Below, in pieces: positions 35,249 to 37,218 of a stretch of DNA of 37,218 bases (positions are counted from its first letter, which is position 1; the number at the start of each line of letters is the position of its first letter). The DNA is taken from NCBI GenBank assembly GCA_002787455.1, contig PCWU01000051.1, forward strand, positions 19,217 through 56,434, in the 5' to 3' direction. The position numbers were made by a program, and so were the translations under genes. This DNA is from Gallionellaceae bacterium CG11_big_fil_rev_8_21_14_0_20_60_62. Lineage in GTDB: Bacteria; Pseudomonadota; Gammaproteobacteria; Burkholderiales; Gallionellaceae. The notes under the pieces were generated by a model. The model did no database searches. It had not been told where the DNA came from and saw nothing but the letters and a program-made list of their open reading frames with translations.

Positions 35249-35407
35249 TCAATTCCCGGCGGACTTCTTTTCCGTGGCACATTCCGGACATTCTTCGCCC
35301 GGCTCGAACAGAATGCCATGTTTTGGACAGCGTTGCAGGATGACAGTCTTGCCGTCGTGTTCTCCGGCGGGAGTGTTGCTGTCGGGGGCGGTGTCGGAGG
35401 CAGTCAT
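35249..35407 (-). CDS. Small zinc-ribbon-like protein
   Basis: A 52-residue protein with a probable zinc site: a cysteine in RCPKHG, then two in ECPEC, about 13 residues apart, with a histidine in KHG as possible fourth ligand. The N-terminal half is polar and probably disordered (TASDTAPDSNTPAGEHDG). I choose the ATG at 35407 because AGGAG stands 6 bases upstream; an in-frame ATG at 35437 has no such site. It ends back to back with tpm with no gap. Its function is not known to me. Confidence 0.68.
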   Translation of the reverse strand: MTASDTAPDSNTPAGEHDGKTVILQRCPKHGILFEPGEECPECATEKKSAGN

Positions 35408-35522
35408 TTTATTCTCCTGTGCGTGCGTGTGCGCCATTGGACGGCACGGGATGTCTACGGCGCAACTTTAGACGCGCCCCGGGTTGCCTGTCAATGGCGC
35501 TAAAACGCTGGTGCGGCGCGGG

Positions 35523-35528
35523 TATAAT
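35523..35528 (+). promoter_or_regulatory. -10 box of djlA
   Basis: A perfect TATAAT lies 31 bases before the GTG start at 35559. It supports that start over an upstream in-frame ATG at 35484, which would lie ahead of the transcript. The -35 region is not recognisable. Confidence 0.5.
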
Positions 35529-35558
35529 CCCACCCTGTTTTATTTGTCCGGAGTTGTT

Positions 35559-36332
35559 GTGTTCAAACTGATCGGTGTCGTGGCGGGTTTTTATTTTCTC
35601 GGCGGGTGGGGGATTTTGCTCGGTTTATTCCTGGGGTCGATCATTGACCGGGTGCGCGCGCTGGGCGAGGGCGCACTGAACCCTTTGCAGAATGCGCTGC
35701 GGCAGACGGTGTTTCTGGAAACGGTATTTCTTGCGATGGGCAAGCTGGCGAAGGCGGACGGGCGGGTTTCGGAAGACGAGATCGCGCATGTCGAACAGTT
35801 CATGCAGAAACTCGGCATGACGCCGGCGCACCGCCAGCAGGCCATTGCCTGGTTCAAACAGGGCACGGCAGCGGAATTTGAGATCGAGCCGGCCTTCCGC
35901 AAGTTCATGGCGGTCTGTGGCCACACGCACAATCTCAAGGAGATGTTGCTGATCTATCTGATCGTGATGGCACTGGCGGACGGGGATTACCATGCGGAAG
36001 AAGAGAAATTACTGACTGCGATCGCCGGCTATCTCGGTTATGGCCCGGAGGCATTCAAGCGTTTGCTGGACATGGTGTTGAACCAGTCTCATTTCGCCGG
36101 CGGGCAAGTGAGCAGCGAAACGGCGCTGGACGATGCCTACAAGGCGCTGGGCGTGAGCCGCGACAGCACGGATGCGGAAGTCAAACGTGCCTGGCGCAAA
36201 CTGATGAGCCAATATCATCCCGACAAATTGATGGGCCAGGGGCTGCCGGACGACATGATCAAGATGGCGACCGAGCAGGCAAAAGAAATTCAGCTTGCTT
36301 ATGATCTGATCAAAAAGGAACGCAGTCTGTGA
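35559..36332 (+). CDS. djlA: Membrane-anchored co-chaperone DjlA
   Basis: DjlA is a type III inner-membrane protein with a cytoplasmic TerB-like domain and a C-terminal J domain that stimulates DnaK; in E. coli it affects the Rcs envelope stress response. From the GTG at 35559 (CGGAG site, TATAAT upstream) the protein is 257 aa. A hydrophobic N-terminus (FKLIGVVAGFYFLGGWGILLGLFLG) holds paired glycines as in E. coli DjlA. The TerB region is LETVFLAMGKLAKADGRVSEDEI and ALADGDYHAEEEKLL. The J domain has HPD at 220-222 and the DjlA-specific PDKLMGQGLPDDMIKMA ending. It converges on ftsX. Confidence 0.94.
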   Translation: MFKLIGVVAGFYFLGGWGILLGLFLGSIIDRVRALGEGALNPLQNALRQTVFLETVFLAMGKLAKADGRVSEDEIAHVEQFMQKLGMTPAHRQQAIAWFKQGTAAEFEIEPAFRKFMAVCGHTHNLKEMLLIYLIVMALADGDYHAEEEKLLTAIAGYLGYGPEAFKRLLDMVLNQSHFAGGQVSSETALDDAYKALGVSRDSTDAEVKRAWRKLMSQYHPDKLMGQGLPDDMIKMATEQAKEIQLAYDLIKKERSL

Positions 36333-36345
36333 CGCAAATTCTTCT

Positions 36346-37218
36346 TCAGCGCGGTTCGATCTGCCACAGATGCTGCGACACTGAAAACCAGGCGCCGAGC
36401 CAGCCGAGGTAGGCTGAAAAAACCAGCAAGGCAAGGCTGTCGGCAGGGGTCAATGATTGCAGGGCAAAATTGCTGGCATACAGCCGGGCCAGATCACCGA
36501 GCGAGGCGTTCAATACGAACAGGATGCCGGAAACCAGCAACCAGGCGGAGATGCCGCCGAGCAAGCCTTGCAGCATGCCGAAGTAGAGGAAGGGGCGGCG
36601 AATGAAGGTGTCGGTGGCGCCGATGAGTTTGGCCACCTCGATCTCCTGGCGTCGGGTCAGAATCTGCAGGCGGATGGTGTTGAACGTGATGGCGACCAGG
36701 GCAAAGCTCAGCATGGCAGCCAGCAGCGCAACCGCCAGCCGTCCAAAATCCAGCATCGCTTCCAGTTTGCGCAACCAGGCCGAATCGAGTTGGGCGTGCT
36801 CGACATTCGGGTAGCCTTGCAACGCGTCGCGCAGCGCTTCGAGTGCGGCCGGTTCTCGCGTTTTGGGATGGACGATATACGCATCCGGCAGGGGGTTTTG
36901 TGCCAGCCCGGCAGTGACGTCCGCCAGTCCTGTACTTTCCTGCAATTGTTTTAGCGCCGCATCGCGCGACACAAATTCAACCGCAGCGATTGCATCGTGC
37001 CCGCGCAATTTTTCACCCAATTTTTCAATCGCGGTGGCGCTCGTACCACTGGCCAGATAAAGACTGATCTGCGGTGTCGTGCCGAGCCGTGCGTCGAGAC
37101 TCTGCATGCTTTGCAGCAGGACGTAGCCGCCGACCGGCAGGCTCAATGCGATGCCGGTGACAAGGATGCTGAGCAGGGATGCGCCCGGGGTCGACAGCAG
37201 ACGCTGCAGGCTCTCGCG
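36346..37218 (-). CDS. ftsX: Cell division protein FtsX (5' end outside window)
   Basis: FtsX is the membrane subunit of the FtsEX ABC-type complex, which activates septal peptidoglycan hydrolases during division. The visible 290 codons run off the window edge; the frame is open at 37218 and begins RESLQRLLSTPGASLLSILV, so only the short cytoplasmic start is missing. The first membrane helix (SLLSILVTGIALSLPVGGYVLL) is followed by the periplasmic loop (about 75-90 residues, ISLYLASGTSATAIEKL) and three further helices of the FtsX permease fold, including AVALLAAMLSFALVAITFNTIRLQILTRR and EIEVAKLIGATDTFIRRPF. ftsE is expected just outside the window. Confidence 0.95.
   Translation of the reverse strand, partial: RESLQRLLSTPGASLLSILVTGIALSLPVGGYVLLQSMQSLDARLGTTPQISLYLASGTSATAIEKLGEKLRGHDAIAAVEFVSRDAALKQLQESTGLADVTAGLAQNPLPDAYIVHPKTREPAALEALRDALQGYPNVEHAQLDSAWLRKLEAMLDFGRLAVALLAAMLSFALVAITFNTIRLQILTRRQEIEVAKLIGATDTFIRRPFLYFGMLQGLLGGISAWLLVSGILFVLNASLGDLARLYASNFALQSLTPADSLALLVFSAYLGWLGAWFSVSQHLWQIEPR

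Overview
This window is a stretch of bacterial chromosome, roughly 60% G+C by eye, densely packed with housekeeping genes. Gene order and protein sequences point to a betaproteobacterium, probably in the Nitrosomonadales/Gallionellaceae area (Sideroxydans/Gallionella-like). That placement is an inference from synteny (accD-folC-dedD-cvpA-purF-metZ; pncC-recA-recX-alaS; ilvE-zinc finger-waaF; yhdP-nitrilase-tldD), not from a database match. I see no rRNA, tRNA, prophage, transposase, CRISPR array or recognisable defence island.

Layout. 1-4933 (+): 3' part of accD, then folC, a DedD-like SPOR protein, cvpA and purF. 4938-6256 (+): metZ behind its own promoter, a SAM-II-type riboswitch and an intrinsic terminator. 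6375-11492 (+): pncC, recA, recX, alaS. 11621-13857 (+): a stand-alone receiver protein overlapping a GAF-PAS-GGDEF diguanylate cyclase. 13871-16072 (-): ilvE, a small zinc-finger protein and waaF. 16242-17558 (+): a six-TM class III adenylate cyclase. 17728-20421 (-): glnE. 20511-27411 (+): yhdP, a nitrilase-family amidase, tldD, crcB and a DUF190 gene. 27502-29636 (-): nnrD, a spermidine-synthase-like protein and a Lys/Ala-rich DUF2934 protein. 29714-33751 (+): purL. 33779-34387 (-): a membrane PAS protein. 34592-36332: tpm (+), a tiny zinc-ribbon gene (-) and djlA (+). 36346 to the end (-): ftsX, cut by the window edge.

I did not find a new multi-gene system. The most unusual signal is repeat DNA. 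Small palindromic REP-like elements lie in frame inside conserved enzymes (folC, nnrD and twice in purL) and add peptide inserts that the families normally lack. The same core recurs between genes. A second kind of element, with short direct repeats inside long inverted arms, sits in several intergenic gaps (accD/folC, metZ/pncC, cyclase/glnE and probably recX/alaS). Other notable points are the SAM-II riboswitch before metZ, a 124-bp element with terminal inverted repeats before recA, a lower-GC block inside alaS that suggests recombination, and a PAS protein that stops where its output domain would be expected.
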